The notes under the pieces were generated by a model that was not told the DNA's origin, did not search any database, and was given only the letters and a program-made list of their open reading frames with translations. DNA of 64,000 bases from Geobacillus subterraneus (GTDB lineage Bacteria > Bacillota > Bacilli > Bacillales > Anoxybacillaceae), in contig NZ_CP014342.1 of the NCBI RefSeq assembly GCF_001618685.1, positions 3,286,001-3,350,000 of the forward strand. The letters are read 5' to 3'. Numbering within the stretch: the stretch's first letter is position 1; each line of letters opens with the position of its first letter. Made by a program: the position numbers and the translations under genes. Positions 40,612-50,853 of this stretch are shown in pieces.

Positions 40612-42657
40612 TTAAAACCACGGGAACCATTTCTCAAACCAGCTTTTTCCGTTTTCTTTTTTCTTCTTTTTCTTCTCCAGATGGTCGGTGCAATAGTCGG
40701 TCGGTTCGGTGCCGATGAGATAATACGTTTTTCGCTTCACCGGACAAGCGTCGGTGGCCAGCTTGCCGTTTTGCGGGTCGATGTCGACGCCGATGACTCC
40801 TTTCGTGGGTTTGAATGACCGTTTTGGTTCATCGGCGAGCCCTTCTTCCATAAAGTGAACCCAGATTTGTTTGGCGTATTGTTTTTCGTCAAAGCGATCC
40901 ATTGGCTCGCCGCGGTCGTAGCCGGTCCAGACGCCGGCAACAAGTTGTGGGGCGAACCCGATCATCCAGCTGTCCGTTTTCGTCGTCCCGGACTTGCCGG
41001 CATACGAGCGCGTTATTTCGTCGAGGATCGATTGTCCGGTGACGGTCGTATAGCCGTTCAGCTTCGGGTCGAACATCCCCGTCATTAAATGAGTCGTGAC
41101 AAACGCCGCGTCGCGGTCGAGCACTTGCCGGCTTGCCGGCTGATGCTCGTAGATCACGTTGCCGGCGCTGTCCACTACTTTTTTAATGAACACCGGGTCG
41201 TTTCGTTTGCCATAGTTGGCGATGGTGCTGTAGGCAGCGACCATGTCGATCACCCTCACTGGCGAAGTGCCGAGCGCTAATGACGGCACGGCTTTTAGCT
41301 TGCTCGTGATGCCGAGCGTCTTCGCTGTGTCAACGAGTTTGTCGGCTCCGATAAATTGCAGCGTCTTGACCGCAAAGACGTTGTCGGATACAGCGAGCGC
41401 TTGGGCGAGGGTAATTGGGCCGTTCGCATAATAATCATTGTAGTTATGAGGCGTATACGTCGCCCGGCCGCTGTCAAACGTAAACGTCGTCAGCTCGCTA
41501 CGCAATTCGGTCGAGGGGGTGAACCCTTGTTCAATGGCCGCATAGTACAAAAATGGCTTGAACGTCGACCCCGGCTGGCGTTCCGCCTGCACCGCCCGGT
41601 TGAACGGGCTTTCGTCGTAGTCGCGTCCGCCGATGAGCGCTTTCACTTCTCCGGTGCGCGGGTCCATGGCCACTAGCGCGGCTTGGATGGCGGACGTTGG
41701 ATTGATCACTCGCTCGAGTTGCTTCTCGGCGATTCGTTGCAGGCGCGGGTCAAGTGTTGTATACACGCGCAGCCCGCCTAATTCAATCGTGCGCTCGTCA
41801 AGGCCGAGCTTGGTGCGAAGCTGCTGCTTGACGACGTCTTGAAAATACGGGGCGACAGGCCGTTCTTTCTCGCGGTGCCGGACGTAGACGAGCTCGTCGC
41901 GGTACGCCTGTTCCGCCTCTTGGCGGCTGATGTAGCCTGCTTCCACCATCGAGAGAAGGACGATTTTTTGCCGCGCTTTCGCTCGCTTTTCGTTGACGAG
42001 CGGCGAATAATAGTATGGGCCTTTTGGGATGCCGGCCAGCATCGCCGCTTCGCTGAGCGTCAGCTCGCTCGCGTGCTTGCCGAAATAATAGCGGGCTGCC
42101 GCTTCGATCCCGTAAGCTCCGTGTCCATAGTAAATGGTGTTTAAATAGCCTTCTAAAATTTTTTCTTTGCTGTAGTTGGCTTCAAGGCGGATCGTATAGA
42201 GCGCCTCTTGAATTTTCCGCGACCACGTTTTCTCGTGCGTCAAAAATAAGTTGCGCGCGTATTGCTGGGTGATCGTGCTCGCCCCTTCGACTTTGGCCAT
42301 CGCCTGCACATTGGCGATGACGGCGGCGGCGATTCGTTTCAAATCAAATCCGTGGTGCTCGTAAAACTTTCGGTCTTCGACGGCGATCGTCGCTTCAATG
42401 ACGTGCGGGGAAATGTCATCGAGACGAACCCAGTAGCGCTTCTGCCCGTGGTCGCTTTCCCCGATTTTGCTGCCGTCGTCGGCATAAAAAATGGTCGTTT
42501 GCGGCACAGCGACCGGCGGAGCGCCTTCGATTTTGGCAAACAAAATAAAGCTCCCGAGGGCAGCGGAAGCAAAGATTGCGAGGAAAACGCCAATAAAGAC
42601 GGCGGCGCGCACATATTTCCACGTGCCGCGAAAACGGCTGCCCGGGATCGGTTCCAT
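40612..42657 (-). CDS. pbpG: class A penicillin-binding protein, PbpG-like
   Basis: This 681-residue bifunctional peptidoglycan synthase has one membrane anchor (about 16-40), a GT51 glycosyltransferase domain with catalytic Glu94 in EDRKFYEHHG, and a transpeptidase domain with Ser364-xx-Lys367 (GSTFKP), SDN at 424-426 and KSGT at 555-558. The tail is Lys-rich. By position before speE it corresponds to B. subtilis PbpG (YwhE), a sporulation-associated enzyme. It is divergent from speE. The long Lys-rich run KKKKKKENGK near the end is unusual but not disabling. Confidence 0.9.
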   Translation of the reverse strand: MEPIPGSRFRGTWKYVRAAVFIGVFLAIFASAALGSFILFAKIEGAPPVAVPQTTIFYADDGSKIGESDHGQKRYWVRLDDISPHVIEATIAVEDRKFYEHHGFDLKRIAAAVIANVQAMAKVEGASTITQQYARNLFLTHEKTWSRKIQEALYTIRLEANYSKEKILEGYLNTIYYGHGAYGIEAAARYYFGKHASELTLSEAAMLAGIPKGPYYYSPLVNEKRAKARQKIVLLSMVEAGYISRQEAEQAYRDELVYVRHREKERPVAPYFQDVVKQQLRTKLGLDERTIELGGLRVYTTLDPRLQRIAEKQLERVINPTSAIQAALVAMDPRTGEVKALIGGRDYDESPFNRAVQAERQPGSTFKPFLYYAAIEQGFTPSTELRSELTTFTFDSGRATYTPHNYNDYYANGPITLAQALAVSDNVFAVKTLQFIGADKLVDTAKTLGITSKLKAVPSLALGTSPVRVIDMVAAYSTIANYGKRNDPVFIKKVVDSAGNVIYEHQPASRQVLDRDAAFVTTHLMTGMFDPKLNGYTTVTGQSILDEITRSYAGKSGTTKTDSWMIGFAPQLVAGVWTGYDRGEPMDRFDEKQYAKQIWVHFMEEGLADEPKRSFKPTKGVIGVDIDPQNGKLATDACPVKRKTYYLIGTEPTDYCTDHLEKKKKKKENGKSWFEKWFPWF

Positions 42658-42792
42658 TGCGCATCACCCCAATGGTTTCAACAGTATGTTAGGACAGGCG
42701 GATGGGTTTCCCTCCGGCCCGCTGCCTTAGGCGGGCGCTTTCCGCTTTCTTACTAGTATGAAAAAAAATTTTTTATTTTAAACTTGTTCCCC

Positions 42793-42820
42793 TTGCATTT
42801 TTGCTAGATTGCTCTATACT
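42793..42820 (+). promoter_or_regulatory. probable promoter of speE-speB
   Basis: TTGCAT (42793-42798), 16 bases, TATACT (42815-42820), 73 bases before speE. Confidence 0.5.
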
Positions 42821-42893
42821 TTTTCATGTTTAGTTTTTCGTTGGCAAGGGAAACTTGATAGTAAGCAAACGCTCGGAGAAAGGATGTTACCGA

Positions 42894-43721
42894 ATGGAAC
42901 TATGGTTTACGGAAAAGCAGACGGAACATTTCGGCATCACGGCACGCATCATCCGCACTTTACATACAGAACAAACGCCGTTTCAAAAACTCGACATGGT
43001 TGAAACAGCCGAGTTTGGCAACATGCTTATTTTGGACGGTATGGTGATGACGACGCAAAAAGACGAATTTGTCTATCATGAGATGGTTGCCCATGTGCCG
43101 CTGTTTACCCACCCGCATCCGGAAAACGTGCTGGTCGTTGGCGGCGGCGACGGCGGCGTCATCCGCGAAGTGCTGAAACACCCAAGCGTCAAAAAAGCGA
43201 CGCTTGTTGAAATTGACGGCAAGGTGATCGAGTACTCAAAAAAATACTTGCCGGAAATCGCTGGCCAGCTTGACGATCCGCGCGTCGAAGTGAAAGTCGA
43301 TGACGGGTTTATGCATATCGCCCAAAGTGAAAACGAGTACGACGTCATTATGGTTGACTCGACCGAGCCGGTCGGCCCGGCGGTGAATTTGTTTACAAAA
43401 GGGTTTTACGCCGGCATTGCAAAAGCGTTGAAAGAGGATGGCATTTTCGTCGCCCAAACGGACAACCCGTGGTTTAAGGCGGAGTTGATTCGCACCGTTT
43501 ACCGTGATGTGAAGGAAATTTTCCCGGTCACGCGTCTATATACGGCGAACATTCCGACCTACCCAAGCGGACTCTGGACGTTTACGCTCGGCTCGAAAAA
43601 ATATGATCCGCTCGCAGTGAGCGATGACCGCTTCCACGACATCGATACGAAATATTACACCAAAGAGCTGCATAAAGCATGTTTCGTATTGCCAAAATTT
43701 GTTGCGGATTTGGTGAAATAA
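42894..43721 (+). CDS. speE: spermidine synthase
   Basis: This 275-residue aminopropyltransferase makes spermidine from putrescine and decarboxylated SAM. Family landmarks are [18 protein letters not shown] at the start, the binding-site loop [34 protein letters not shown] and the acidic [14 protein letters not shown]. The ATG at 42894 follows GAGAAAGGATG. It is followed 13 bases later by speB, forming the agmatine-to-spermidine route. Confidence 0.95.
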   Translation: MELWFTEKQTEHFGITARIIRTLHTEQTPFQKLDMVETAEFGNMLILDGMVMTTQKDEFVYHEMVAHVPLFTHPHPENVLVVGGGDGGVIREVLKHPSVKKATLVEIDGKVIEYSKKYLPEIAGQLDDPRVEVKVDDGFMHIAQSENEYDVIMVDSTEPVGPAVNLFTKGFYAGIAKALKEDGIFVAQTDNPWFKAELIRTVYRDVKEIFPVTRLYTANIPTYPSGLWTFTLGSKKYDPLAVSDDRFHDIDTKYYTKELHKACFVLPKFVADLVK

Positions 43722-43734
43722 GGGGGGCAGACCG

Positions 43735-44610
43735 ATGCGCTTTGATGAAGCTTATTCCGGCAACGTGTTTATCGGCAGCCACCCGAACTTTGAAGAAAGC
43801 GAGGCCGTCATTTACGGGATGCCGATGGACTGGACGGTCAGCTACCGGCCTGGTTCGCGGTTCGGCCCGGCCCGCATTCGCGAAGTGTCAATCGGGCTTG
43901 AAGAGTATAGCCCATATTTAGACCGCGAGCTCGGTGACATTCGCTATTTTGACGCCGGCGATATTCCGCTGCCGTTTGGCAACGCCGCCCGCAGCTTGGA
44001 GCTGATTGAACAGTTCGTCCGAAAAGTGCTCGATGCCGGCAAGTTTCCGCTCGGCCTTGGCGGTGAGCACCTTGTCTCTTGGCCGGTGATTAAAGCGGTG
44101 CACGACTATTACCCGGATGTGGCCGTCATTCATATGGACGCCCATACCGACTTGCGCGAACATTATGAAGGCGAGCCGCTGTCGCACGCGACGCCGATCC
44201 GCAAAGTCGCTGATCTCATCGGCCCGACGAACGTTTTTTCGTTCGGCATTCGCTCCGGCATGAAAGAAGAGTTCGAATGGGCGAAACAAAACGGCATGTA
44301 CATCGCCAAGTTTGAAGTGCTTGAGCCGCTTCGCTCCGTGCTGCCGAAGCTTGCCGGCCGTCCGGTGTATGTGACGATCGACATCGATGTGCTCGACCCG
44401 GCTCACGCCCCGGGCACGGGAACGGTTGATGCCGGTGGGATTACATCGAAAGAACTATTAGCCGCCATCCACGAGATCGCCCGCTCTGACGTCCGCGTCG
44501 TGGGCGCCGATTTAGTGGAAGTGGCGCCGATTTACGACCATTCAGAACAAACCGCGAACACAGCGAGCAAACTTGTTCGGGAAATGCTGCTTGGCTGGGT
44601 GGCGAAGTGA
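43735..44610 (+). CDS. speB: agmatinase
   Basis: This 291-residue ureohydrolase splits agmatine to putrescine and urea, supplying speE. Binuclear manganese ligands are seen in GGEHLVSWP (His), HMDAHTDLR (Asp-His-Asp) and DIDVLDPAHAPGTGT (Asp-Asp), with the distal EVAPIYD Glu. Start ATG after AGGGGGGCAG. The gene ends 6 bases before the left repeat of an IS1182 element, so its own terminator appears replaced by the IS end hairpin. Confidence 0.95.
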   Translation: MRFDEAYSGNVFIGSHPNFEESEAVIYGMPMDWTVSYRPGSRFGPARIREVSIGLEEYSPYLDRELGDIRYFDAGDIPLPFGNAARSLELIEQFVRKVLDAGKFPLGLGGEHLVSWPVIKAVHDYYPDVAVIHMDAHTDLREHYEGEPLSHATPIRKVADLIGPTNVFSFGIRSGMKEEFEWAKQNGMYIAKFEVLEPLRSVLPKLAGRPVYVTIDIDVLDPAHAPGTGTVDAGGITSKELLAAIHEIARSDVRVVGADLVEVAPIYDHSEQTANTASKLVREMLLGWVAK

Positions 44611-44616
44611 ATAGAG

Positions 44617-44660
44617 AAAAGGGGCTGACCCAAAACGCGAATGCGTTTTGGGATCAGCCC
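44617..44660. repeat. left IS1182 end with terminator-like palindrome
   Basis: GGGGCTGACCCAAAACGC folds back on GCGTTTTGGGATCAGCCCC (one mismatch), so the terminal repeat is one arm of a local hairpin. Confidence 0.85.
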
Positions 44661-44754
44661 CCACTTTTTTGCCTCAAATATAGAAGAATCGCCCTTTTTT
44701 CTGGTAGAATAGAGTCACCAAAACCACTACCACCGAAAGAAGGGCGATTCTTTT

Positions 44755-46305
44755 ATGAAACATGATCATATTTCCTTTAAAGAGTATACCATGGACAACC
44801 TCTCTTTGCCAAGCAACATCGCCGATCTCATTCCACGGGATAACATGGCCCACGTGGTTCATGAGATGGTTGAACGCATCCCGATGGAGACGTTTCTTGC
44901 TTACTACAAAGGAGGGGGCGCCTCCGCCTATCATCCGAAAATGATGACCAAAATTCTCCTTTACGCTTACACCCAAAAAATGTATCATGGCCGTGAGATT
45001 GCACGGCAGCTCGAAGTCCACCTTCCCCTCATGTGGCTAAGTGGATTTCAAAAGCCGGACTTCCGCTCCATCAATCGGTTTCGTTCGGAGCGGATGAAAG
45101 ACCTGATTGACGACCTGTTCCGGGAAATGATCACGCTGCTCGTGGCCGACGGCTATGTCAAGATGGAAGATTATTTTGTGGATGGAACGAAAATTGAAGC
45201 GAATGCCAACCGGTACACCTTCGTTTGGCGCAAATCGGCTGAGAAGTACCAGGAGAAACTCCAAGCCAATGTCGATCGGCTGATTGCCCAGATCGAGGCG
45301 ATCGTGGAAGAAGAAAAGGCGGAAGACATCGACCCTTCGCCGGCCTTTACGTCAGAAGAAATCCGAAAGAAAACCGAGGAGTGGGAAAAACGGTTGGAGG
45401 CCGAGCCGGACAACCAACCGTTGAAGAAGGCCATCAAGAAGATGAAGGAGGACTACTTGCCCCGCAGTGAAAAGTATGAACACCAACTCCATGTATGCGG
45501 GGATCGCAACAGCTATTCCAAGACCGATGTGGATGCCACCTTCATGCGGTTGAAGGAGGATCACATGCGAAACGGCCAGCTCAAGCCGGCCTATAACGTA
45601 CAGGTGGGTTCTTCCGGCCAATTTATTTTGGGGTATTCCCTTCATCAGAGGCCGGGCGACACTCGTTGTCTTCTCCCGCATTTGGAGACCGTTCGAGAGA
45701 AGTACGGCGTGGAACCCGAACGTTTGATCGCTGACGCGGCTTATGGCTCGGAAGAGAACTACGTGAAGCTGGAAGAGAAGCACATATCGGCCTTGATCAA
45801 GTACCATACGTATGAGAAGGAGAACACGCGCAAGGTCAAGAAAAATCCGCATCATCAGCAGAATTGGACCTATGTGGAAGAAGAAGACGTTTGGATTTGC
45901 GCCAATGGGAAAAAGCTGGTTCGCACCGGAACTTCGAAACAGACCACGGAATCAGGATACACCTCGGTCACCCGACACTACCAATGCCATGAATGCGAAG
46001 GATGTCCGTTCCGTTCGGCCTGCACGACTTCCAAGTATGGACGAACCACGCAATGGAACCCCGTCTATCATGAACAAAAACAGAAAGCCCGCGAACGGTT
46101 GGAGAGTGAAGAAGGGCAAGCCCGATACCGCCAACGCCAAACCGACATTGAGAGTGTATTTGGGCAAATCAAACAAAATCGCGGGTTTCGTCGCTTTGTC
46201 CTGCGAGGCCTCCAAAAAGTTTCCATCGAATGGGGGCTGGTTTGTGCTGCCCACAATCTTCTCAAAAAAGCCGCTAGGGACAAGCAATTGTCCTTGGTGG
46301 CGTAA
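44755..46305 (+). CDS. IS1182-family transposase
   Basis: This 516-residue DDE transposase has catalytic acids in DYFVDGTKIEANANRYTFVW, LIADAAYGSEENY and QTDIESVFGQIKQNRGFRRF. A central insertion (about 155-260) is helical and charged. A cysteine cluster (HECEGCPFRSAC) near residues 415-426 is typical of the family. The frame is intact, so the element is probably active. The ATG at 44755 lies close to the left repeat, after AAAGAAGG-like bases. Confidence 0.92.
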   Translation: MKHDHISFKEYTMDNLSLPSNIADLIPRDNMAHVVHEMVERIPMETFLAYYKGGGASAYHPKMMTKILLYAYTQKMYHGREIARQLEVHLPLMWLSGFQKPDFRSINRFRSERMKDLIDDLFREMITLLVADGYVKMEDYFVDGTKIEANANRYTFVWRKSAEKYQEKLQANVDRLIAQIEAIVEEEKAEDIDPSPAFTSEEIRKKTEEWEKRLEAEPDNQPLKKAIKKMKEDYLPRSEKYEHQLHVCGDRNSYSKTDVDATFMRLKEDHMRNGQLKPAYNVQVGSSGQFILGYSLHQRPGDTRCLLPHLETVREKYGVEPERLIADAAYGSEENYVKLEEKHISALIKYHTYEKENTRKVKKNPHHQQNWTYVEEEDVWICANGKKLVRTGTSKQTTESGYTSVTRHYQCHECEGCPFRSACTTSKYGRTTQWNPVYHEQKQKARERLESEEGQARYRQRQTDIESVFGQIKQNRGFRRFVLRGLQKVSIEWGLVCAAHNLLKKAARDKQLSLVA

Positions 46306-46366
46306 ATGAGGGGGAGAACAGAGTCGGAATTTTGTTCCGTTTGGTAAAATATACAAAAACCAGAGA

Positions 46367-46418
46367 GGGCTGACTCCAAAAGTCCGCTTTTTGGCGGACT
46401 TTTGGGTCAGCCCCTTTT
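46367..46418. repeat. right IS1182 end with terminator-like palindrome
   Basis: GGGCTGACTCCAAAAGTCCG folds back on CGGACTTTTGGGTCAGCCC and is followed by T residues, so the end is also a terminator for the transposase. Confidence 0.85.
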
Positions 46419-46516
46419 TGTGTGTAGGAGAAAGGTTGCAGGAATATGGGTGTGCCATATGGAATAATATTCAATATGCTTAACAAATTTACCATTAGAA
46501 GGGGGATAAGGAAAAA

Positions 46517-46894
46517 GTGGGCATTAGGCTGATCAAAATTTCCGTCGTATACTTCGTCATCGGTGTCTTGATTGGACTTGGCATGTCGATGACCCATTCG
46601 TTTGTGCTCACACCGGTTCACGTCCATATCAATCTGTTAGGTTGGACGGCTTTGACGCTCGCGGGCATCATCTATCATTTATTTCCACAGGCAGCAGCGA
46701 CGAAATGGGCGAAAGTCCATTTTTGGCTGCACAATATTGGCCTGCCGCTCATGATGATAGGTCTTATTTTTGTCGTGTACGGTCATGAGGCGTTCGTACC
46801 GTTGACGGCCTTCGGCGGAGTACTTGTTGTCCTCGGCGTCATTTCCTTTGCCATTGCCGTGCTGCAACGCGTTCGCGCCTCATCGTCAAGCTGA
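46517..46894 (+). CDS. small four-helix membrane protein, heme-copper oxidase subunit I-like
   Basis: This 125-residue protein has four membrane segments and histidines placed as in a fragment of heme-copper oxidase subunit I (HVHINLLGWTALTLAGIIYHLFP). The HxH...GW and YHLFP texts resemble small stand-alone proteins annotated as cytochrome-c-oxidase-like or NnrS-like. The full set of six oxidase ligands is absent, so it cannot be an oxidase itself; heme or copper binding is possible. GTG start after GGGGGATAAGG. It lies between an IS1182 and ywiB-argS. Confidence 0.6.
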   Translation: MGIRLIKISVVYFVIGVLIGLGMSMTHSFVLTPVHVHINLLGWTALTLAGIIYHLFPQAAATKWAKVHFWLHNIGLPLMMIGLIFVVYGHEAFVPLTAFGGVLVVLGVISFAIAVLQRVRASSSS

Positions 46895-47013
46895 GATGAC
46901 TAGGCTCAAAGCGCTTGCTTTGGGCCTTCTCTTTTTCTCGCCCCTTGAATCAGGCGGAACAGTTCTTTATACTTATTGTTATGACTGTGTTCGCAAAGGT
47001 GTGTTCATCCATT

Positions 47014-47445
47014 ATGAAAGAAACAAACGGCATTCCGGTGCGGCTTCGCCAGGTGGCCGTCATCCGCGACGGTGCGCACCAAGAGACGGTCGTGCTTGAA
47101 GTGGACGGCATGTATTACATAAAAGGGGAAGCGATGTATTTGCAGTTTGCCGAGGAAAACGAACTCGGCCGGGTGAATAACATCGTGAAAATCGCACCCG
47201 ATGAGGTGACCGTTCTCCGTTCTGGGGCGGTCGAGATGCGGCAAACGTTCCGCTGTCGGCAGGAAATGCCGGGCCATTACAAAACGGTGTTCGGGCGGTG
47301 GGCGCTGGCGACAAAAACGGATGCGATCGAGTTCCGATATGACGAAAGACGGAAACAAGGGCAGCTCTTTCTCTCGTATGAACTGATGCTAGAGCATGAG
47401 CGGAGCGGGCGCCATACGTTGACGTTAACATTTAAGGGGGTATAA
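47014..47445 (+). CDS. ywiB: YwiB family protein (DUF1934)
   Basis: This 143-residue beta-barrel protein of the DUF1934 family (calycin-like) has repeated strands such as [20 protein letters not shown] and VEMRQTFRC. Function unknown; it lies directly before argS as in B. subtilis. The ATG at 47014 follows AAAGGTG at longer spacing and gives the usual length; the in-frame ATG at 46981 has no ribosome site. It ends 4 bases before argS, implying co-transcription. Confidence 0.8.
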   Translation: MKETNGIPVRLRQVAVIRDGAHQETVVLEVDGMYYIKGEAMYLQFAEENELGRVNNIVKIAPDEVTVLRSGAVEMRQTFRCRQEMPGHYKTVFGRWALATKTDAIEFRYDERRKQGQLFLSYELMLEHERSGRHTLTLTFKGV

Positions 47446-47449
47446 GCCG

Positions 47450-49123
47450 ATGAACATTGTCGGGCAAATGAAAGAAAAGCTGAAAGAGGAAATTCGCGAG
47501 GCGGCGGTGAAAGCCGGGCTCGTTTCGGCTGATGAGCTGCCGGACGTCTTGCTGGAGGTGCCGCGCGACAAGGCGCATGGCGATTACTCGACGAACATCG
47601 CCATGCAGCTTGCCCGCATTGCGAAAAAGCCGCCGCGGGCGATTGCCGAAGCCATCGTCGGGCAGCTTGATCGCGAGCGCGTATCGGTGGCGCGCATTGA
47701 GGTGGCGGGGCCGGGATTTATTAACTTTTACATGGACAACCGCTATTTGACGGCGGTCGTGCCGGCGATTTTGCAGGCGGGACAAGCGTATGGCGAATCG
47801 AACGTCGGCAACGGGGAAAAAGTGCAAGTCGAGTTCGTCTCCGCCAACCCGACCGGCGACTTGCATTTAGGCCATGCCCGCGGCGCGGCGGTCGGCGATT
47901 CGCTTTGCAACATTTTGGCGAAAGCCGGGTTTGACGTGACACGCGAATACTATATTAACGACGCCGGCAAGCAAATTTACAATTTAGCGAAATCGGTCGA
48001 AGCCCGCTATTTCCAAACGCTTGGCACCGATATGCCGCTGCCGGAGGACGGTTATTATGGCGATGACATCGTGGAAATCGGCAAACAGCTCGCCGATGAA
48101 TACGGCGATCGGTTCGTTCACGTTGACGAAGAGGAACGGCTCGCCTTTTTCCGCGAATACGGCCTCCGTTACGAGCTTGACAAAATTAAAAACGATTTAG
48201 CCGCGTTCCGCGTGCCGTTTGACGTTTGGTATTCAGAAACGTCGCTTTATGAGAGCGGTAAAATCGACGAGGCGCTCGCCACGCTGCGTGAGCGCGGCTA
48301 CATTTACGAGCAGGACGGGGCGACATGGTTCCGTTCGACGGCGTTTGGGGACGACAAAGACCGCGTCTTAATTAAGCAGGACGGCACGTATACGTACTTG
48401 CTTCCGGACATCGCCTACCACCAAGACAAGCTGCGGCGCGGATTTACCAAGCTGATTAACGTTTGGGGAGCGGATCACCACGGCTACATCCCGCGCATGA
48501 AAGCGGCGATCGCCGCGCTCGGCTACGATCCGGAGGCGCTCGAAGTCGAAATCATCCAAATGGTGAACTTATACCAAAACGGCGAGCGCGTCAAAATGAG
48601 CAAGCGCACCGGCAAGGCGGTGACGATGCGCGAGCTGATGGAAGAAGTCGGCGTCGATGCCGTCCGCTACTTCTTTGCGATGCGCTCGGGCGATACGCAT
48701 TTGGATTTTGACATGGACTTGGCCGTGTCGCAGTCGAATGAAAATCCGGTTTACTACGTCCAATACGCGCATGCCCGCGTCTCAAGCATTCTCCGCCAAG
48801 CGGAAGAGCAGCAGCTGTCATATGAAGGGGATGCCGCCCTTCATCATCTCGTGGAAACGGAAAAAGAAATCGAGCTGCTCAAAGTGCTCGGCGACTTCCC
48901 GGATGTCGTCGCTGAGGCAGCCTTGAAGCGGATGCCGCACCGCGTCACCGCCTATGCGTTTGATTTGGCGTCGGCGCTTCACAGCTTTTACAATGCGGAG
49001 AAAGTGCTTGACCTGGACAATATCGAAAAAACGAAAGCCCGCCTCGCGCTTGTCAAGGCGGTGCAAATCACGCTGCAAAACGCCCTGGCGTTAATCGGCG
49101 TCTCAGCGCCGGAACAAATGTAA
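47450..49123 (+). CDS. argS: arginyl-tRNA synthetase
   Basis: This 557-residue class I synthetase has the HIGH-type motif in [18 protein letters not shown], the KMSKR-type sequence [10 protein letters not shown], an N-terminal Add-1 tRNA-binding domain (about 1-110) and a C-terminal anticodon domain starting near [13 protein letters not shown]. Length is usual. No T-box is visible upstream; it is probably expressed with ywiB. A terminator follows the stop. Confidence 0.96.
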   Translation: MNIVGQMKEKLKEEIREAAVKAGLVSADELPDVLLEVPRDKAHGDYSTNIAMQLARIAKKPPRAIAEAIVGQLDRERVSVARIEVAGPGFINFYMDNRYLTAVVPAILQAGQAYGESNVGNGEKVQVEFVSANPTGDLHLGHARGAAVGDSLCNILAKAGFDVTREYYINDAGKQIYNLAKSVEARYFQTLGTDMPLPEDGYYGDDIVEIGKQLADEYGDRFVHVDEEERLAFFREYGLRYELDKIKNDLAAFRVPFDVWYSETSLYESGKIDEALATLRERGYIYEQDGATWFRSTAFGDDKDRVLIKQDGTYTYLLPDIAYHQDKLRRGFTKLINVWGADHHGYIPRMKAAIAALGYDPEALEVEIIQMVNLYQNGERVKMSKRTGKAVTMRELMEEVGVDAVRYFFAMRSGDTHLDFDMDLAVSQSNENPVYYVQYAHARVSSILRQAEEQQLSYEGDAALHHLVETEKEIELLKVLGDFPDVVAEAALKRMPHRVTAYAFDLASALHSFYNAEKVLDLDNIEKTKARLALVKAVQITLQNALALIGVSAPEQM

Positions 49124-49130
49124 ACGAACA

Positions 49131-49155
49131 GGGGGGAGCGATTGCTCCCTCTTTT
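49131..49155 (+). terminator. terminator after argS
   Basis: GGGAGC pairs with GCTCCC around GATT and is followed by TCTTTTG. Confidence 0.75.
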
Positions 49156-49197
49156 GTTTGGGCATGCTAAAGGAAAACAGCGGTGGAGGATCAACAG

Positions 49198-49365
49198 GTG
49201 AAAGAAGTCATATTATCGCTTATCACCGGCATGGTTGTCGGCCTTTTGTTTACCTTGTTTCGTCTGCCGATTCCTGCCCCCCCGGCGTTGGCCGGCATTG
49301 CGGGCATCGTCGGCGTATATCTCGGCATGCGGCTGTTTCAATGGCTGGCGCTGTTTTGGAAATGA
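49198..49365 (+). CDS. XapX-domain small membrane protein
   Basis: This 55-residue protein has two hydrophobic segments around the conserved FRLPIPAPPALAGIAGIVGV core of the XapX family. Function unknown. The GTG at 49198 follows GGAGGA with 7-base spacing and gives the usual VKEVILSLITG opening; the longer frame from 49183 begins upstream of that ribosome site and is rejected. Confidence 0.75.
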   Translation: MKEVILSLITGMVVGLLFTLFRLPIPAPPALAGIAGIVGVYLGMRLFQWLALFWK

Positions 49366-49662
49366 GCAGCAGCCGCGCAATGGCAAGCCGATCGGGACGG
49401 TTCAATCCCCCGGCTGGCGCCGTTTTGGCGATGCGAGATCGCCGCGGGCGCCGGCCGGGTTTTTGTTTTTGCTGCTTCGGCAGCAGTTCGATAGGAGTGA
49501 GGGTGTCCCAGCGCAGCGGGGCACCCTTTTTCATCGCTATATATGCGACGAACGTTTCTGCAAGACCATGTGCTATCCCTCTCTTAGGAAAAGGCGCGCT
49601 TCCGAACGCGAGCCCTATGGATGGATGAACGTTCTTTCTTTACGGTTTTTGCCGGGAAGCCG
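49366..49662. other. intergenic with forward terminator at 49501-49532
   Basis: No gene is seen. GGGTGTCCC pairs with GGGGCACCC and is followed by five T residues, probably ending the xapX transcript. The rest is host-like DNA without features. Confidence 0.6.
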
Positions 49663-50853
49663 CTACAACCAAGTGGAAAGTAGCTGGGAAATGGATTCTT
49701 TGCCGCGGTCGAGGAGCGAACGGTTTTGCCAAAAATCGAGCGTCAGCGGTTCGGAGCGTGTCAAGTCGCGTTCGATCGCCTGTTTGACGAGCCGAGTAAA
49801 CGCACGGTCAAACACATAGCAGTTGATTTCGCTGTTTAAAAACAAACTGCGCCGGTCGAAATTGGCCGTGCCGACATCGCACCATTCTTCGTCGATCACG
49901 ATTGTTTTAGCATGGTAAAACCCTTGGTAAAAGCGGTAAACGCGTGCACCGGCTTTCAGCATTTGATAAAAATACGGATAGGCGGCTTCCCTTACAAATA
50001 AATGATCTGCCTTCAGCGGCACGAGCACGGTGACGCGCACCCCGCGCTTGAGTGCGCGCATCAGCTCGTTAAACAGCGGACGGCTCGGGATAAAGTACGG
50101 GGTGCCGATCATAATTTCTTTTTTGGCGTGGCGGATGACATCGATATACTGCTCTTCGAGGGCGGCGCCATCGGTGGCGACCAATTGATGGCGAATGGTG
50201 CCGGCGGGAAGCTCCGGGAAGTAGCGGCGCTTGTCAGTCACCGTCTTGCCTGTCGCCTCTTCCCAATCATGCAAAAACTGTTCCTGCAAGTCATATACGC
50301 CTTCCCCGCTGATTTTTAAGTGGTAGTCCCGCCATTCCCCGAAATCGGCGTCTTTCCCATTATACTCGCGGCCGATGTTAAATCCGCCGATATAGCCGAC
50401 TCGTCCGTCAATGACCGTGATTTTCCGGTGGTTGCGGCGGTTGAGGCGGTAAATGAAAAACGGAAAGCGCGGCGGGCGGGCATAGGCGAACTCCACTCCG
50501 TTCGCCCGTAGCGAACGAATGAGCGTTTTCGGCAGCCCGAGGCCGCCGACCCAGTCGACCAACACCCGTACTTTCACTCCCTCAGCCGCCTTTTCTTTTA
50601 AAATTTGGAAAAAAGGCGTGGTCGTTTCGTCGCTTTTGATGATGTAAAACAGGATGTGAATATGGTCGCGGGCGCGGCGCAGATCAGCAAAATAGTCGGA
50701 AAATAAATGTCTGCCGTTTACGTAGAGCGCAATATCGCTTCTCCGTTCCGGATAGACAACTTTTTTGCGTCCGTTCCGGAAGACGAGCTGTCCGAGCTTG
50801 TCATCAAGATAAATGAGCACGAATATGATGGCAATAACAGCAATGACGACCAT
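49663..50853 (-). CDS. cls: cardiolipin synthase-like phospholipase D family protein
   Basis: This 396-residue enzyme has one N-terminal membrane segment (2-16) and two HKD motifs: His142-Lys144-Asp149 (NHRKITVIDG) and His314-Lys316-Asp321 (YHAKTIVID). It joins two phosphatidylglycerols into cardiolipin. It corresponds to B. subtilis YwiE (a minor, stress-linked Cls) by position; it has a single membrane segment, unlike ClsA with two, and so resembles the ClsB/YwiE type. The ATG at 50853 follows GGAGGGGAAGGC. Confidence 0.85.
   Translation of the reverse strand: MVVIAVIAIIFVLIYLDDKLGQLVFRNGRKKVVYPERRSDIALYVNGRHLFSDYFADLRRARDHIHILFYIIKSDETTTPFFQILKEKAAEGVKVRVLVDWVGGLGLPKTLIRSLRANGVEFAYARPPRFPFFIYRLNRRNHRKITVIDGRVGYIGGFNIGREYNGKDADFGEWRDYHLKISGEGVYDLQEQFLHDWEEATGKTVTDKRRYFPELPAGTIRHQLVATDGAALEEQYIDVIRHAKKEIMIGTPYFIPSRPLFNELMRALKRGVRVTVLVPLKADHLFVREAAYPYFYQMLKAGARVYRFYQGFYHAKTIVIDEEWCDVGTANFDRRSLFLNSEINCYVFDRAFTRLVKQAIERDLTRSEPLTLDFWQNRSLLDRGKESISQLLSTWL

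Larger units (their letters stand above)
44617..46418 (+). mobile_element. IS1182-family insertion sequence, intact
   Basis: The left end AAAAGGGGCTGACCCAAAA (44617-44635) is the exact inverted copy of the right end (46400-46418). One intact transposase lies between. The 1802-bp length is typical of the family. No clear target duplication is visible. Confidence 0.88.
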
